DNA of 64,000 bases from Gryllotalpicola daejeonensis (GTDB lineage Bacteria; Actinomycetota; Actinomycetes; Actinomycetales; Microbacteriaceae): assembly GCF_039538145.1 (NCBI RefSeq), contig NZ_BAABBV010000001.1, positions 1,612,001 through 1,676,000 of the forward strand, in the 5' to 3' direction. Each line of letters opens with the position of its first letter. Positions within the stretch are counted from its first letter, which is position 1. The translations under genes were made by a program, and so were the position numbers. The notes beneath the pieces were generated by a model. The model worked only from the letters and a program-made list of their open reading frames with translations. It made no database searches and had not been told where the DNA came from. Positions 24,668 to 32,997 of the stretch are shown here, piece after piece.

Positions 24668-25713
24668 GCTGCACTCCCGAGGGCGAGGCCGAGTGCGACG
24701 GCGTGGGTGGTGCGGCGCTCCTCGAGAGTCTGCACGGGAACGGTCTTCGCGACCTTGACGGCCGCGAACGGGTCGCCCACCGAGACCGGAATGCGGGTGA
24801 ACTCGGCGAGCGCCTGGGCGAAGCCGGGCAGCTGCGAGCCGCCGCCGGTCAGCACGATCTGGTTCACGACCTCGCCGGCGCGCGTGTTGACGTAGTAGTT
24901 GATCGTGTTGCGCAGGCTGAGCAGCAGCTCGTTGGTCACTTGATAGACGACCTGCACCGCGCGGTGCTCCTCATCGGTCGAGACTTGGCGTGCGAGACCG
25001 AGCTGTCGCTTCACCTGCTCGGCCCGCGGCTGGTCGACCTCGAGCCCGAGGGTCAGCTGGCGGGTGAGCTCGGCGCCGCCGGTCGGGATGATGCGCACGA
25101 ACTGCGGAGCGCCTTCCTTCGCGACGACGACGTTGGTCGTGTTCGCGCCGATGTCGATGAGGGCGACCGTGCCGCGGGATTCCTGGCGGCTGATCAGCAC
25201 CCGGCTGAGCGCGAAGGGGATCACGTCGACGTCGACCGCTCGCAGGCCGGCGAGATCGGTCGCCTTCACGTTGCCGAGCACGACCTCTTTCACCGCGGCG
25301 ATCAGCAGGCCGTTGACCATCGGCCCCTGCTCGCCCGGCACCTCGGCGACCGGGTAGAAGTCGAGCAGCGCATCGGCGACGGGCACCGGCAGCAGGTCCT
25401 GCGCCTCGAACGGCAGTGACTCGCGAATGCGCGCGAGAGACATCTTGGGCACCTGGAAGTCACGTGCGAGCACACGCTGATTCCCGACGCCGAGCACGAC
25501 GTCTTTGCTCTTGAACTTTGCGCCGGCCCACAGCAGCTTGAGCGATTGGGCGACGGTGTTCGGCTCGAGGACCTCGCCGCGGTTCGCGGCGCCCTCGGGC
25601 AAGGGCACCTCATGCACGCGCACAACTGTGGGGCGCGGCTTGGCGGGGTCTTCGACCTCGACGGCGCGCAGCATGGTGCTGCCGATGTCGACGCCTACGA
25701 CACTGGTGGGCAT
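24664..25713 (-). CDS. pilM: PilM, actin-like type IV pilus ATPase
   Basis: A 349-residue cytoplasmic actin-fold protein that binds the PilN N-terminus and ATP. Phosphate-binding and adenosine motifs are VVGVDIGSTMLRAVEV at the N-terminus, ALIDIGANTTNVVV in the middle and IVLTGGGSQLPGFAQAL near the C-terminus; also LPFEAQDLLPVPVADA. Its length is standard. It starts 21 bases after pilD and overlaps pilN by four bases. Confidence 0.93.
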   Translation of the reverse strand: MPTSVVGVDIGSTMLRAVEVEDPAKPRPTVVRVHEVPLPEGAANRGEVLEPNTVAQSLKLLWAGAKFKSKDVVLGVGNQRVLARDFQVPKMSLARIRESLPFEAQDLLPVPVADALLDFYPVAEVPGEQGPMVNGLLIAAVKEVVLGNVKATDLAGLRAVDVDVIPFALSRVLISRQESRGTVALIDIGANTTNVVVAKEGAPQFVRIIPTGGAELTRQLTLGLEVDQPRAEQVKRQLGLARQVSTDEEHRAVQVVYQVTNELLLSLRNTINYYVNTRAGEVVNQIVLTGGGSQLPGFAQALAEFTRIPVSVGDPFAAVKVAKTVPVQTLEERRTTHAVALGLALGSAA

Positions 25714-25734
25714 GGTGTTCTCCTGACGGTCGGG

Positions 25735-26592
25735 TCAGCCGGCGAGGCCGGTAAGGGTGAGGTACGAGTCGATGAGGGGGCCGCCGGCGGCGACGCCGAG
25801 CCAGGCGCCCGCGAGCATCCATGGGCCGAACGGGATGCCGGAGCGGCGGCCCGCACGACGGGCGATCAGCAGACCGATCGCGAACAGGCCGCCGAGCAGG
25901 AAGCCCCCGAAGATTCCGACGACGAGCTGCCCCCAGCCGAGGAAGCCGAGGAAGAGCCCGAGCACGCCGGCGAGCTTCACGTCGCCGAAGCCCATGCCGC
26001 CCGGCACTGCGAACGCGAGCAGGAAGAACAGCGCGAACGCGGCGGCCGCGCCGATGGCGGCGGTGAGCAGTCTGCCGAGGTCGTGCGAGCTGAGAGCGGA
26101 TGCCGCGAGCAGCACGGCCCCGACCAGATAACTCGGCAGCACGATCGCGTTCGGCAGCTTGTGAGTGTCGAGGTCGATCAGGGCGAGCACGACCGAGATG
26201 GCCGCGAGATAGAGGAACGCGAGGAGCGTCAGGATGCGGGATGCCAGCTGCGAAGCATCCGTCACGTCGCTCGCAAACGGCCAGAAGCGCCACGCGACGA
26301 GCGCAAAGAACACGCCCGTGCCGAGCTCGACGAAAAGGTAGCGCGGCGAGATCGGGGTGGCGCAGTTGCGGCACTTGCCGCGCAGGACCAGCCACGAGAT
26401 GACGGGGATGTTGTCGTAGGGCTTGATCTGCTCGCCGCACGTCGGGCAGGCGCTCGGCGGCCAGACGATCGAGAGGCCGGCGGGCACGCGGTAAACGACG
26501 ACGTTGAGGAACGAGCCGATGAGCAGGCCGAAGACGCCGAGCAGTGCGATCACGTCGGCATAGAACCACAGCGGGGCGAGGGTGGGCGCCAT
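25735..26592 (-). CDS. pilD: Prepilin peptidase / N-methyltransferase
   Basis: A 285-residue aspartic membrane protease that cleaves and methylates prepilins. It has the zinc tetracysteine region with CPTCGEQIKPYDNIPVISW and KCRNC, and the two catalytic aspartates in LALIDLDTHKLPN and GMGFGDVKL, with about eight helices. ATG at 26592 shares a base with the stop of the pilX-like gene (TGATG), which fixes the start. Its placement next to four prepilin-type genes fits. Confidence 0.95.
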   Translation of the reverse strand: MAPTLAPLWFYADVIALLGVFGLLIGSFLNVVVYRVPAGLSIVWPPSACPTCGEQIKPYDNIPVISWLVLRGKCRNCATPISPRYLFVELGTGVFFALVAWRFWPFASDVTDASQLASRILTLLAFLYLAAISVVLALIDLDTHKLPNAIVLPSYLVGAVLLAASALSSHDLGRLLTAAIGAAAAFALFFLLAFAVPGGMGFGDVKLAGVLGLFLGFLGWGQLVVGIFGGFLLGGLFAIGLLIARRAGRRSGIPFGPWMLAGAWLGVAAGGPLIDSYLTLTGLAG

Positions 26593-28580
26593 CAGTGCAC
26601 ACTCCCGTCTGCGTTGTAGGCCGGCTGGGCTGCCGAGTACTGGATCGCCGACCACGGGGCCGCGACGGCGTTCTGGAAGCGCGGTGGCGAGATGTTCTTG
26701 AGGCGCTGGTCGTAGCTGTAGTGCTTCGTGAAGCCGGTCGAGTTCACCGTTCCGACCGTTCCGCGGAAGCGCTGCACGATGGCGCCGTTCACGGTGAGCG
26801 CCTCTGAACCGTCGCCGACCAGGTTGTAGTTCTGCACCTGGAAGGTGTCGTTCACCGAGAGCATGGCGGCATTGATGGTGCGGCCGTTCTGCGGCAGATC
26901 GGCCTGGCAGCCGCTCGTACTCTCGGCGTTGATGAGGTCGTTGGTCGTGTTGTAGACCACGTTGGAGTAGCTGCCCGTGTGACTCAGGTCGGTGCAGCCG
27001 AACGTCGGGTTCCATACCCAGATCGCGGCCTGGCCATCGATGCCGAGGATGTCGTTTGCGGTTGCATAGTTGAGGTCGCCGGTCGTGTAGACGTAGTGCG
27101 AGGCCGCGACGGTCACCTGGCCCTTCACGGTGCCGGTGATGAAGGCATCCCCCGACGCGCAGTTGTAGTAGTTGTTGCCGTTGAACTGCGTCACCGTCTC
27201 GGTGCTCTTCCCGTTCGCCGGCGCGCTCGCCGTCGGGTAAGTCGCGCCGCCCATGTACGACGACGAGTTGTTCGTGCTCGTCCACGGATAGCCGAGGTTG
27301 TTCTTGCCCGTGTCGGACTCTTTGCAGCTGTTCGCCCCCAGGCTCTGCGTCATCGTCGTGCTCGAGTAATTCGGGTCAGACGATCCGGTGGGCACACTCT
27401 GCACATAGATGAGGTTCTGCGCGGGAACGGGCAGAGTCTGCCCCCCCGTCGGATTGGCCGCCGAACGAGGCGCGCCGAGGCCGCCAGCGCCGGGAGTGCC
27501 GCACATCGCGGCGCGGCCAGTGTCTGTCGCGGCCTGAGCGATGTCGGAGTAGGTCGACCGTGTCCAGGGTGACACCACAGTCATGGTGCCGTCGCTATTG
27601 AAAGTGATCGCCGTCGGGCCCGTGTAGATGCAGCCCGGGTTCGGGTCATGACTCGACGTGTCGGCGACCATCTCGGTGTTGTCTTTCGGCATCCCCATCT
27701 GGGTCACCGACTGCGGCGGCTTGTTCTTGAACACTGGCGTCGTGTAGGTGCCGTTGCAGGTCGAGCTCGAATTGCCGGTCAGGTAGTTGTTCGGTGCCGG
27801 CTTGGGGTTGCCGGTCTCGATCTCGTCGGTGAAGGTGCCACCGCAGATCAGCAAGGTGTCGTTCGAGTGGATCGGCCCGTTGATGGACTCGTGCGAGCTG
27901 AACTGGATAAGGCCACCGCAGTTGTCGGTGTTCCTGGGCGTGGGATTCGTCGCGGCATCCGTGAACTGGTAGCGGGCGCACTCGACCGACCAGTCGTGGC
28001 CCGTCTTCGGCGCGAGGAGCGCGGGGTCCATGGTCTCGAAGTCGCTGAAGTAGACGTACTGCAGGAAGCCGTTCTGGCGGACGGTGGCGCGGATGCTTCG
28101 CGTGGTCTGCCCTGCTCGGCCGGTGGCCAGCAACTGCACCGTCCCGGTCTTGTTGTACTGCGAATTGTCAACTTCGTAGCGGAATGCCTCGTTCCCCGCG
28201 GCACCGGGGACGGGCGCCCAGGTGTTCGGCGTGCAGCCGCCACCCGACTGGCCGTAGCAGAACGCCGGGTTCAGCGTCGGCGGCAGCGTCAGGCCCGTGC
28301 TGTGCACGCTGAACGGCGCATGCGCATCGCCGCGGTTGATGTAACTGTTGTCATTCGTGAGACGCGCGGAGTAATCGGCGATGCCCGAATAGGCGGCGGC
28401 CACCGCTGCTGCCGAGTCGCGGTCTGAGCCGGACTTGATCGTCGCGGATTGCGCGAGGCTGAGACCGGTGGCGACGACGATCGTCAGCACCGCGGCGATG
28501 CCGATGACCAGCATGAGCGCGCTGCCACGCTCCCCTTCTTCGCGCACCAGGTGCCAGCGGCGATTGAGCCAGGTGAACAT
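26592..28580 (-). CDS. Large PilX-like pilus assembly protein
   Basis: A 662-residue exported protein. The N-terminus has a basic leader then ERGSALMLVIGIAAVLTIVV, a class III prepilin-like or PilX_N segment with cleavage plausible after G19. The glutamate at +5 of true prepilins is replaced by a hydrophobic residue, as in PilX-type proteins. The remaining 620 residues are polar, Asn/Thr/Ser/Gly-rich, with many cysteines (for example CYGQSGGGCTPN, NDTLLICGG), suggesting a disulfide-stabilised adhesin-like tip module. It shares its first base with the pilW stop. The tip role is inferred. Confidence 0.75.
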   Translation of the reverse strand: MFTWLNRRWHLVREEGERGSALMLVIGIAAVLTIVVATGLSLAQSATIKSGSDRDSAAAVAAAYSGIADYSARLTNDNSYINRGDAHAPFSVHSTGLTLPPTLNPAFCYGQSGGGCTPNTWAPVPGAAGNEAFRYEVDNSQYNKTGTVQLLATGRAGQTTRSIRATVRQNGFLQYVYFSDFETMDPALLAPKTGHDWSVECARYQFTDAATNPTPRNTDNCGGLIQFSSHESINGPIHSNDTLLICGGTFTDEIETGNPKPAPNNYLTGNSSSTCNGTYTTPVFKNKPPQSVTQMGMPKDNTEMVADTSSHDPNPGCIYTGPTAITFNSDGTMTVVSPWTRSTYSDIAQAATDTGRAAMCGTPGAGGLGAPRSAANPTGGQTLPVPAQNLIYVQSVPTGSSDPNYSSTTMTQSLGANSCKESDTGKNNLGYPWTSTNNSSSYMGGATYPTASAPANGKSTETVTQFNGNNYYNCASGDAFITGTVKGQVTVAASHYVYTTGDLNYATANDILGIDGQAAIWVWNPTFGCTDLSHTGSYSNVVYNTTNDLINAESTSGCQADLPQNGRTINAAMLSVNDTFQVQNYNLVGDGSEALTVNGAIVQRFRGTVGTVNSTGFTKHYSYDQRLKNISPPRFQNAVAAPWSAIQYSAAQPAYNADGSVH

Positions 28581-29377
28581 CAGCTGCCCCCCGACTTTCC
28601 GCCGAGGTTGAGCATGTCGATCGTTCCGGCGAGAACGATGCCGCGCGAGCCGGTCGACGACCCGGTGTTCATCGAGATGTTCACGGAGACCGAGCTGATG
28701 TCCTGCAAGGACGCGCTCGGAATTGCGCCGGAAGCAAAGGCGATCGGCGAGTTCGAGTCGCAGTAGGTGAAGAGCGGGGGTACGTCGTTGGGGCCGGCTG
28801 TCGCAGCAGGCGCCACGGGTGCGTCCGTTGCGTTCGGATCCTGACAGACGCCGGCGAGCGGGCTCGCGGTCGTCGGCGCGATGATCGGGCCGCCCAGCTT
28901 GATCGTCGAGTTCGGGGCGACGCTCGTGACCGTCGCTGCCGTCGGGGTGGTCGCACCGAACTTCCAGCGCTTCTCGGTGACCGTGCCGTCCGCGCCCAGG
29001 AAGAAGCCGACCATGACGGGTTTCGGCGTCGCGGTCGAGTCTGTGCCGCCGGTGCTGTCGGCGTAGGTGTAAAGCACCAGCGACGACGGCGTGGCGGAGA
29101 CGAACGCGGCGACCGTGTTCTGGGCATTGCTCGGGTCGGGGAGAACTGTGCCATAGCGCAGTACATTCGTGAGCTCGTTCATTACGTTCGACGCGACACC
29201 GGCATCCTTCGACGTGACGGACGAACTCTGCACAACCTTCTGGCTGGTGACGTAGAGCGTGCCGACCAGCACGATGATGATCGAGAAGACCATCATCGCG
29301 ACGATCAGCTCGATCAGCGAGAGACCCTTCTCGCTGTCGTCTGCGTCGCGGCGCAGTACATGGGCGACGTCGATCAC
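28580..29377 (-). CDS. Type IV prepilin-like protein (PilW/minor pilin)
   Basis: A 265-residue minor prepilin. Basic leader, then KGLSLIELIVAMMVFSIIIV: cleavage after G18, mature N-terminal Leu, Glu at +5 (E23), then the hydrophobic polymerisation helix. The remainder is a Thr/Ser/Pro-rich globular domain with two cysteine regions (VCQDPNA, TYCDSNSP). It overlaps pilV by four bases (ATGA) and leads into the pilX-like gene. Confidence 0.87.
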   Translation of the reverse strand: MIDVAHVLRRDADDSEKGLSLIELIVAMMVFSIIIVLVGTLYVTSQKVVQSSSVTSKDAGVASNVMNELTNVLRYGTVLPDPSNAQNTVAAFVSATPSSLVLYTYADSTGGTDSTATPKPVMVGFFLGADGTVTEKRWKFGATTPTAATVTSVAPNSTIKLGGPIIAPTTASPLAGVCQDPNATDAPVAPAATAGPNDVPPLFTYCDSNSPIAFASGAIPSASLQDISSVSVNISMNTGSSTGSRGIVLAGTIDMLNLGGKSGGS

Positions 29378-30981
29378 GGGCTGCTCACCGGCCTCCGCGG
29401 GTCGAGCGTGACGACGTTGCCGGCAACGCTGCTCGGCGCCGTTGGCGTGACGATCTGCGAGCTCAGGGGAGTTGCCGATGAGGTCGAGGGGTCAGTCCAG
29501 GTGCACGAATAGCTGCCGCCGGAGCCGCTGCCGCTGCCGGTCGGGCAGGTCGATCCGGATGCCGGGGGCGTATGGCCGCTGGGCGTCGATGTGCCTGTGT
29601 TCGAGCACTTGTAGACGTAAGAGCCACCGGAGTAGGTGCGCGTCGCGGTGCACTTGAGCGTGTAGGTCACGCTGGTGGAGTAGGTCAGTGCCCAGGTGCC
29701 ATAAGGCAGCGCGAGGGTGGCCGTGTCCCCCGCGATCGGTGGAAATGTGTAGGAATTTCCGTCCGCGATGACGCAACCGGGATCCGCTGCATCCGTCGCA
29801 CTTGACGCCTGCTGCTTCGCACTGATCGTGAGCGTCGCGGGCGACGCCGGCGTGATGGCGGCCAGTCCGGAAATGGCGACGGTACCCATTGGGGCGTTCG
29901 CCGTCACGGCGGTGCCGGCCGTCGTCACGACGGGCGCCGCGGCGCCCTGCTGGTAGTTGGCGTCGGCGAGCCACTTTGTCGGATCGACGCTCTCGCAGCC
30001 GGGCGCCGTGCCGGTGCCGAGGTTGCCGGCAATGAGTGAGTAGCCGTTGCTGTACGGGAAAACGCAGTGCTGCGCCGCGACTCCGTTGCAACCGCCAGGT
30101 GGCATCGAGATCGTGTCGTCATGCACGAACGTGGTCTGGACACCGACCGGGAGCGTCGCGCCGGTCGGACCAAGGGTCGCCGTGACCGGAGTCGACTGGT
30201 CGTAGGTGAAGGTTGCCGGCTGGGTGGTGTTCGCGGTCACTCCGACGGTCCGCGACGACTGTGCGTTTCCGGAGCTGTCGACGTCGGGGAAGCCCATGCC
30301 GTTATAGACCGTGCCGATCGTGATCGTGTAGCTGCCTGGCACGAGGTTGGGGATGAAGGCGCAGCCCTGGGCGTCGACCTGAGCAGGGATCGTTGAGGAG
30401 TCTGGCGTCTGCGCACCGGTGCTCGGCACGGGCGCGATGGCAAGTGCGACACCCGCCGAGAAGGGCAGGCCCTGTGCGTTGGTGACCTGCACCATGATGG
30501 AGCCGTTGCCCACCTGAGTGACAGCGCTCGTCGAGGCGACCAGGGTCGTGACGTCGACCTTCTTTGAGACGGCGCTCGCACCCTTCCAGCTCACGGCGAC
30601 TTCGACGCTCTTGCCGAGGACTGCGCCGGTGCCGGTGCTGCACTGAGTCGTGACGCCCGTGGTCGACGGCGCCCACTTCACGGTCGTCTTCACGGTATAG
30701 GTGCGGCCAGCGAGGGTCCGCGTCGTCGTCGACGAGCTGAGATCGTTCAGGTTCTTGGTCGTGCGCGCCACGTTGAGCGCGGCGGTTGCGAGGTTGCTCG
30801 CGGTCTGGCGGGCCTGCGCGTCGGCGCTAACCGCCTTTGTGAGCATGACGCTCGAGAGGATGCCGAGCGAGACGATCATGAAGACGAACATCGCAACGAC
30901 GACCTCGATCAGCGTGAAGCCGTCGGTCGCGTTCTTTTCTTCAAACGGATGCCGCAGGCGAGAGCGGAGTCGAGTGAGCAC
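29374..30981 (-). CDS. Large type IV prepilin-like protein (PilV-type)
   Basis: About 535 residues. N-terminus VLTRLRSRLRHPFEEKNATD, then GFTLIEVVVAMFVFMIVS with cleavage after G21, mature Phe and Glu at +5 (E26). A domain of about 500 residues follows, rich in Thr/Ser/Val/Pro, with beta-rich Cna-B- or Ig-like stretches (VPGSYTITIGTVYNG, QGCAFIPNL). The GTG at 30981 is chosen for AAGGAG ten bases upstream; the ATG at 31017 lies right after a terminator tail and lacks a ribosome-binding site. Its size is far above ordinary minor pilins (about 150-250 residues), so an adhesive tip subunit is plausible (inference). Confidence 0.82.
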   Translation of the reverse strand: MLTRLRSRLRHPFEEKNATDGFTLIEVVVAMFVFMIVSLGILSSVMLTKAVSADAQARQTASNLATAALNVARTTKNLNDLSSSTTTRTLAGRTYTVKTTVKWAPSTTGVTTQCSTGTGAVLGKSVEVAVSWKGASAVSKKVDVTTLVASTSAVTQVGNGSIMVQVTNAQGLPFSAGVALAIAPVPSTGAQTPDSSTIPAQVDAQGCAFIPNLVPGSYTITIGTVYNGMGFPDVDSSGNAQSSRTVGVTANTTQPATFTYDQSTPVTATLGPTGATLPVGVQTTFVHDDTISMPPGGCNGVAAQHCVFPYSNGYSLIAGNLGTGTAPGCESVDPTKWLADANYQQGAAAPVVTTAGTAVTANAPMGTVAISGLAAITPASPATLTISAKQQASSATDAADPGCVIADGNSYTFPPIAGDTATLALPYGTWALTYSTSVTYTLKCTATRTYSGGSYVYKCSNTGTSTPSGHTPPASGSTCPTGSGSGSGGSYSCTWTDPSTSSATPLSSQIVTPTAPSSVAGNVVTLDPRRPVSSP

Positions 30982-31026
30982 GGCTTCTCGTCTCCTTTCG
31001 CTTTCGCGCTGCGGCATTCGGTCGGT

Positions 31027-31082
31027 GAAAAAGACAAAGCGGGTGCGTGGCGGTCAGATCGGTGTCCCCCACGCACCCGCTT
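31027..31082 (-). terminator. Strong terminator/attenuator between pilA and pilV
   Basis: Arms AAGCGGGTGCGTGG (31037-31050) and CCACGCACCCGCTT (31069-31082) form a perfect 14-bp stem with an 18-base loop, followed on the minus strand by TTTGTCTTTTT. It lies 13 bases after the pilA stop and would make pilA transcripts far more abundant than those of pilVWXDMNO unless read-through is regulated. Confidence 0.88.
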
Positions 31083-31095
31083 CGTCGCGGTGCTG

Positions 31096-31589
31096 TTAGC
31101 TGGTGGGGCAGTCGCCCTTCTTGACGCCATCCGAGTCAGTGGCGTAGAAGGTGTTGCTGGTGTCGGCGTCGGTGGCGCAGATCGTGAACGAACCGGCCGT
31201 GTCTCCCGGGGTGATCGTGATGCCGTTGTCGTCCACGTACTGGCTGAGGGTCGCGCCTGCTTCCTTCCAGGTGTCAGCCGGGTGGTCAGTGCTGGACCAT
31301 TGGGGGCGCTGCCGATGTTGGTCTTGGTGAGTGCTTCGTCCGTCGGGAACGCTCCGTTCGCCGAGGTTTCGAGACTGACGAGTGCGGTCTTCAGGTTGCC
31401 GACGTCGGTCTTGACGGCCGAGTCCTTGGCGTTCTTCTGGACGCCGAGGTACACGGGGATCGCGATCGCGGCGAGGATGCCGATGATGATCACGACGACG
31501 AGGAGCTCGATGAGGGTGAAGCCCTTCTCGTCTTCGGCGAGAAGTCCATTGCGGCGAGCGTTGAGCTTGCCCATGAGACGGAAGTACAT
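31096..31589 (-). pseudogene. pilA: Major type IV prepilin (PilA) with a one-base frameshift
   Basis: The N-terminus MYFRLMGKLNARRNGLLAED, then EKGFTLIELLVVVIIIGILAAIAIPVYL is a textbook class III prepilin signal (cleavage after G23, Glu at +5 = E28). It is preceded by AGAAGGA eight to nine bases upstream of the ATG. The reading frame changes at the G run 31302-31306 (C5 on the coding strand): before it the frame gives TKTNIGSAP, and the sensible continuation QWSSTDHPADTWKEAGATL, and on to FTICATDADTSNTF and DGVKKGDCPTS-stop at 31096, lies in the frame that needs one more C. The restored protein would have 164 residues with two C-terminal cysteines. Without correction the frame runs on to about 30909 as a basic, low-complexity tail. 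Sequencing error, true mutation or slippage-based phase variation are all possible. Confidence 0.8.
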
Positions 31590-31630
31590 GGTCGGAAGTC
31601 CTTCTGAGAATGGGATAAGAGGGGTGCGAA

Positions 31631-31651
31631 TGAGGCGTAGTCGGCGCCTCA
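31631..31651 (-). other. Hairpin in the pilA 5' leader
   Basis: TGAGGCG at 31631-31637 and CGCCTCA at 31645-31651 form a 7-bp perfect stem with a 7-base loop, about 40 bases before the pilA start codon. It could stabilise the abundant pilin mRNA. Confidence 0.4.
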
Positions 31652-31685
31652 CATGGGAGAGGCTATGAGCCGAAAACGGGGGAGA

Positions 31686-31765
31686 TAATCCCGCTTACGG
31701 GGGTGATTTGCGAGAACTAATCCCCTGATCAGGGGTAATTTCTACCCCCGCATAGGGGGCATCAG
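31686..31765. promoter_or_regulatory. Three tandem dyad elements upstream of pilA
   Basis: Three sites share the layout TAATCCC-N7-GGGGTRATTT (plus strand): 31686-31709, 31718-31741 and a more diverged 31742-31765 (CTACCCC-N7-GGGGCATCAG). Site 2 contains the 14-bp perfect palindrome CCCCTGATCAGGGG. Identical spacing within each dyad and starts 32 and 24 bases apart suggest operators for a dimeric regulator controlling pilA, in the only sizeable gap inside the pilus operon. The third site overlaps the pilC stop codon region. The cognate regulator is unknown. Confidence 0.6.
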
Positions 31766-32997
31766 CCGGCCGAGCCCTGAACGGCGTTCGTGATCTGGAA
31801 GATCGGCAGGTAGAGCGCCACCACCATGCCGCCGATGACGACGCCGAGGAACGCGATCATGAGCGGCTCGATGAGCGCCGTCAATTGCTCTGTCATGGCC
31901 GTCACATCGGCCTCGTAGAAGTCCGCGATCTTGTCGAGCATCGTCTCGAGAGCACCGGAGTCCTCGCCCACGGCGATCATCTGCGTGACCATCGTCGGGA
32001 AGACCTCTTGCTCCTCCAAAGGCCCCGCGATACCACGGCCCTGCCGCACGGCGTCTCTCACGTTGTTGAGCGCGTTCTCGATGACCCAGTTGCCGCTCGT
32101 CTCACCGACGATCTGCAGCGCCTGCAAAATCGGCACGCCGGCGCCGATCATGTTCGAGAAGTTGCGGGCGAAGCGCGCGATGGCGATCTTTTTCGCCAGC
32201 AGCCCGAAGACCGGCGCTTTGAGCCGCAGCGGGTCGACGAACTGCCGCACTTTGAGGTCGTTCTTGTGGCCGTTCCACCACCAGGCGAAGACGCCGCCGC
32301 CGATGATGAGCGTCGGTGCGAGCCAGACCATCTGATGCGACAGCACGACGAGCATCTGCGTCGGCACGGGAAGCTTCGAGCCGAAATCCGCGAACATCTT
32401 CGCGAAAATCGGCACGACGAACGTGAGCATCACAAGCACGCCGACCAGCGACATGATCAGCACGATGACCGGGTAGGTCAGCGCCGACTTGATGCTGTCG
32501 CGCAGCTTGACGTCTTTCTCGAAGTTGACCGCGATCGAGTCGAGGGACTGGTCGAGGAATCCGCCCGCCTCACCCGCGCGCACCATGTTCACCATGAGCG
32601 GCGGGAACACGTCCTCGTGCTTGTGCATCGAATCTGCGAGCCCGACGCCGGTCTCGACGTCGTCGCGCACGCGCGACAGGATGCCGGCGAGCTTCACGTT
32701 CTCGGTCTGCTCGGCTAGGATGTTGAGCGTTCGCAGTAGCGAGAGGCCCGAGCCGAGCATCGTCGCCATCTGGCGCGCCATGATCGACAGATCCTTGAGC
32801 TTGACGCCACTGCCGAAGCCGATGTTGATCTCGGTGTTGAGGCCGGTGCCCTCGGGCGCCTCGGCGATCGACACGGGCGAGAGGCCCATGACGCGCAGGC
32901 GCTGCGTGACGGAGCCCTCGCCCTGCGCCTCGACCTTGCCCTTGACGAGCTTCCCGCCCGCGTTGCGCGCGGTGTAGGCATACGTCATCGTCGGCAT
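31762..32997 (-). CDS. pilC: PilC, type IV pilus inner-membrane platform protein
   Basis: A 411-residue polytopic membrane protein that transmits motor-ATPase rotation to pilin insertion. It has two T2SF domains (about residues 70-190 and 275-395) and three transmembrane helices, with the motifs MLGSGLSLLRTLNIL and MIAVGEDSGALETMLDKIADFYE and the repeat MVRAGEAGGFLDQSLDSIA. Its length is standard. It overlaps pilT by one base at 32997. Confidence 0.95.
   Translation of the reverse strand: MPTMTYAYTARNAGGKLVKGKVEAQGEGSVTQRLRVMGLSPVSIAEAPEGTGLNTEINIGFGSGVKLKDLSIMARQMATMLGSGLSLLRTLNILAEQTENVKLAGILSRVRDDVETGVGLADSMHKHEDVFPPLMVNMVRAGEAGGFLDQSLDSIAVNFEKDVKLRDSIKSALTYPVIVLIMSLVGVLVMLTFVVPIFAKMFADFGSKLPVPTQMLVVLSHQMVWLAPTLIIGGGVFAWWWNGHKNDLKVRQFVDPLRLKAPVFGLLAKKIAIARFARNFSNMIGAGVPILQALQIVGETSGNWVIENALNNVRDAVRQGRGIAGPLEEQEVFPTMVTQMIAVGEDSGALETMLDKIADFYEADVTAMTEQLTALIEPLMIAFLGVVIGGMVVALYLPIFQITNAVQGSAG

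Noticed and set aside
30909..31310. The uninterrupted continuation of the pilA frame as a 200-residue pilin
   Set aside because: After the C-run it becomes Arg/Thr/Pro-rich low complexity and overlaps pilV, whereas the other frame gives a coherent pilin C-terminus with cysteines and a stop just before the terminator.
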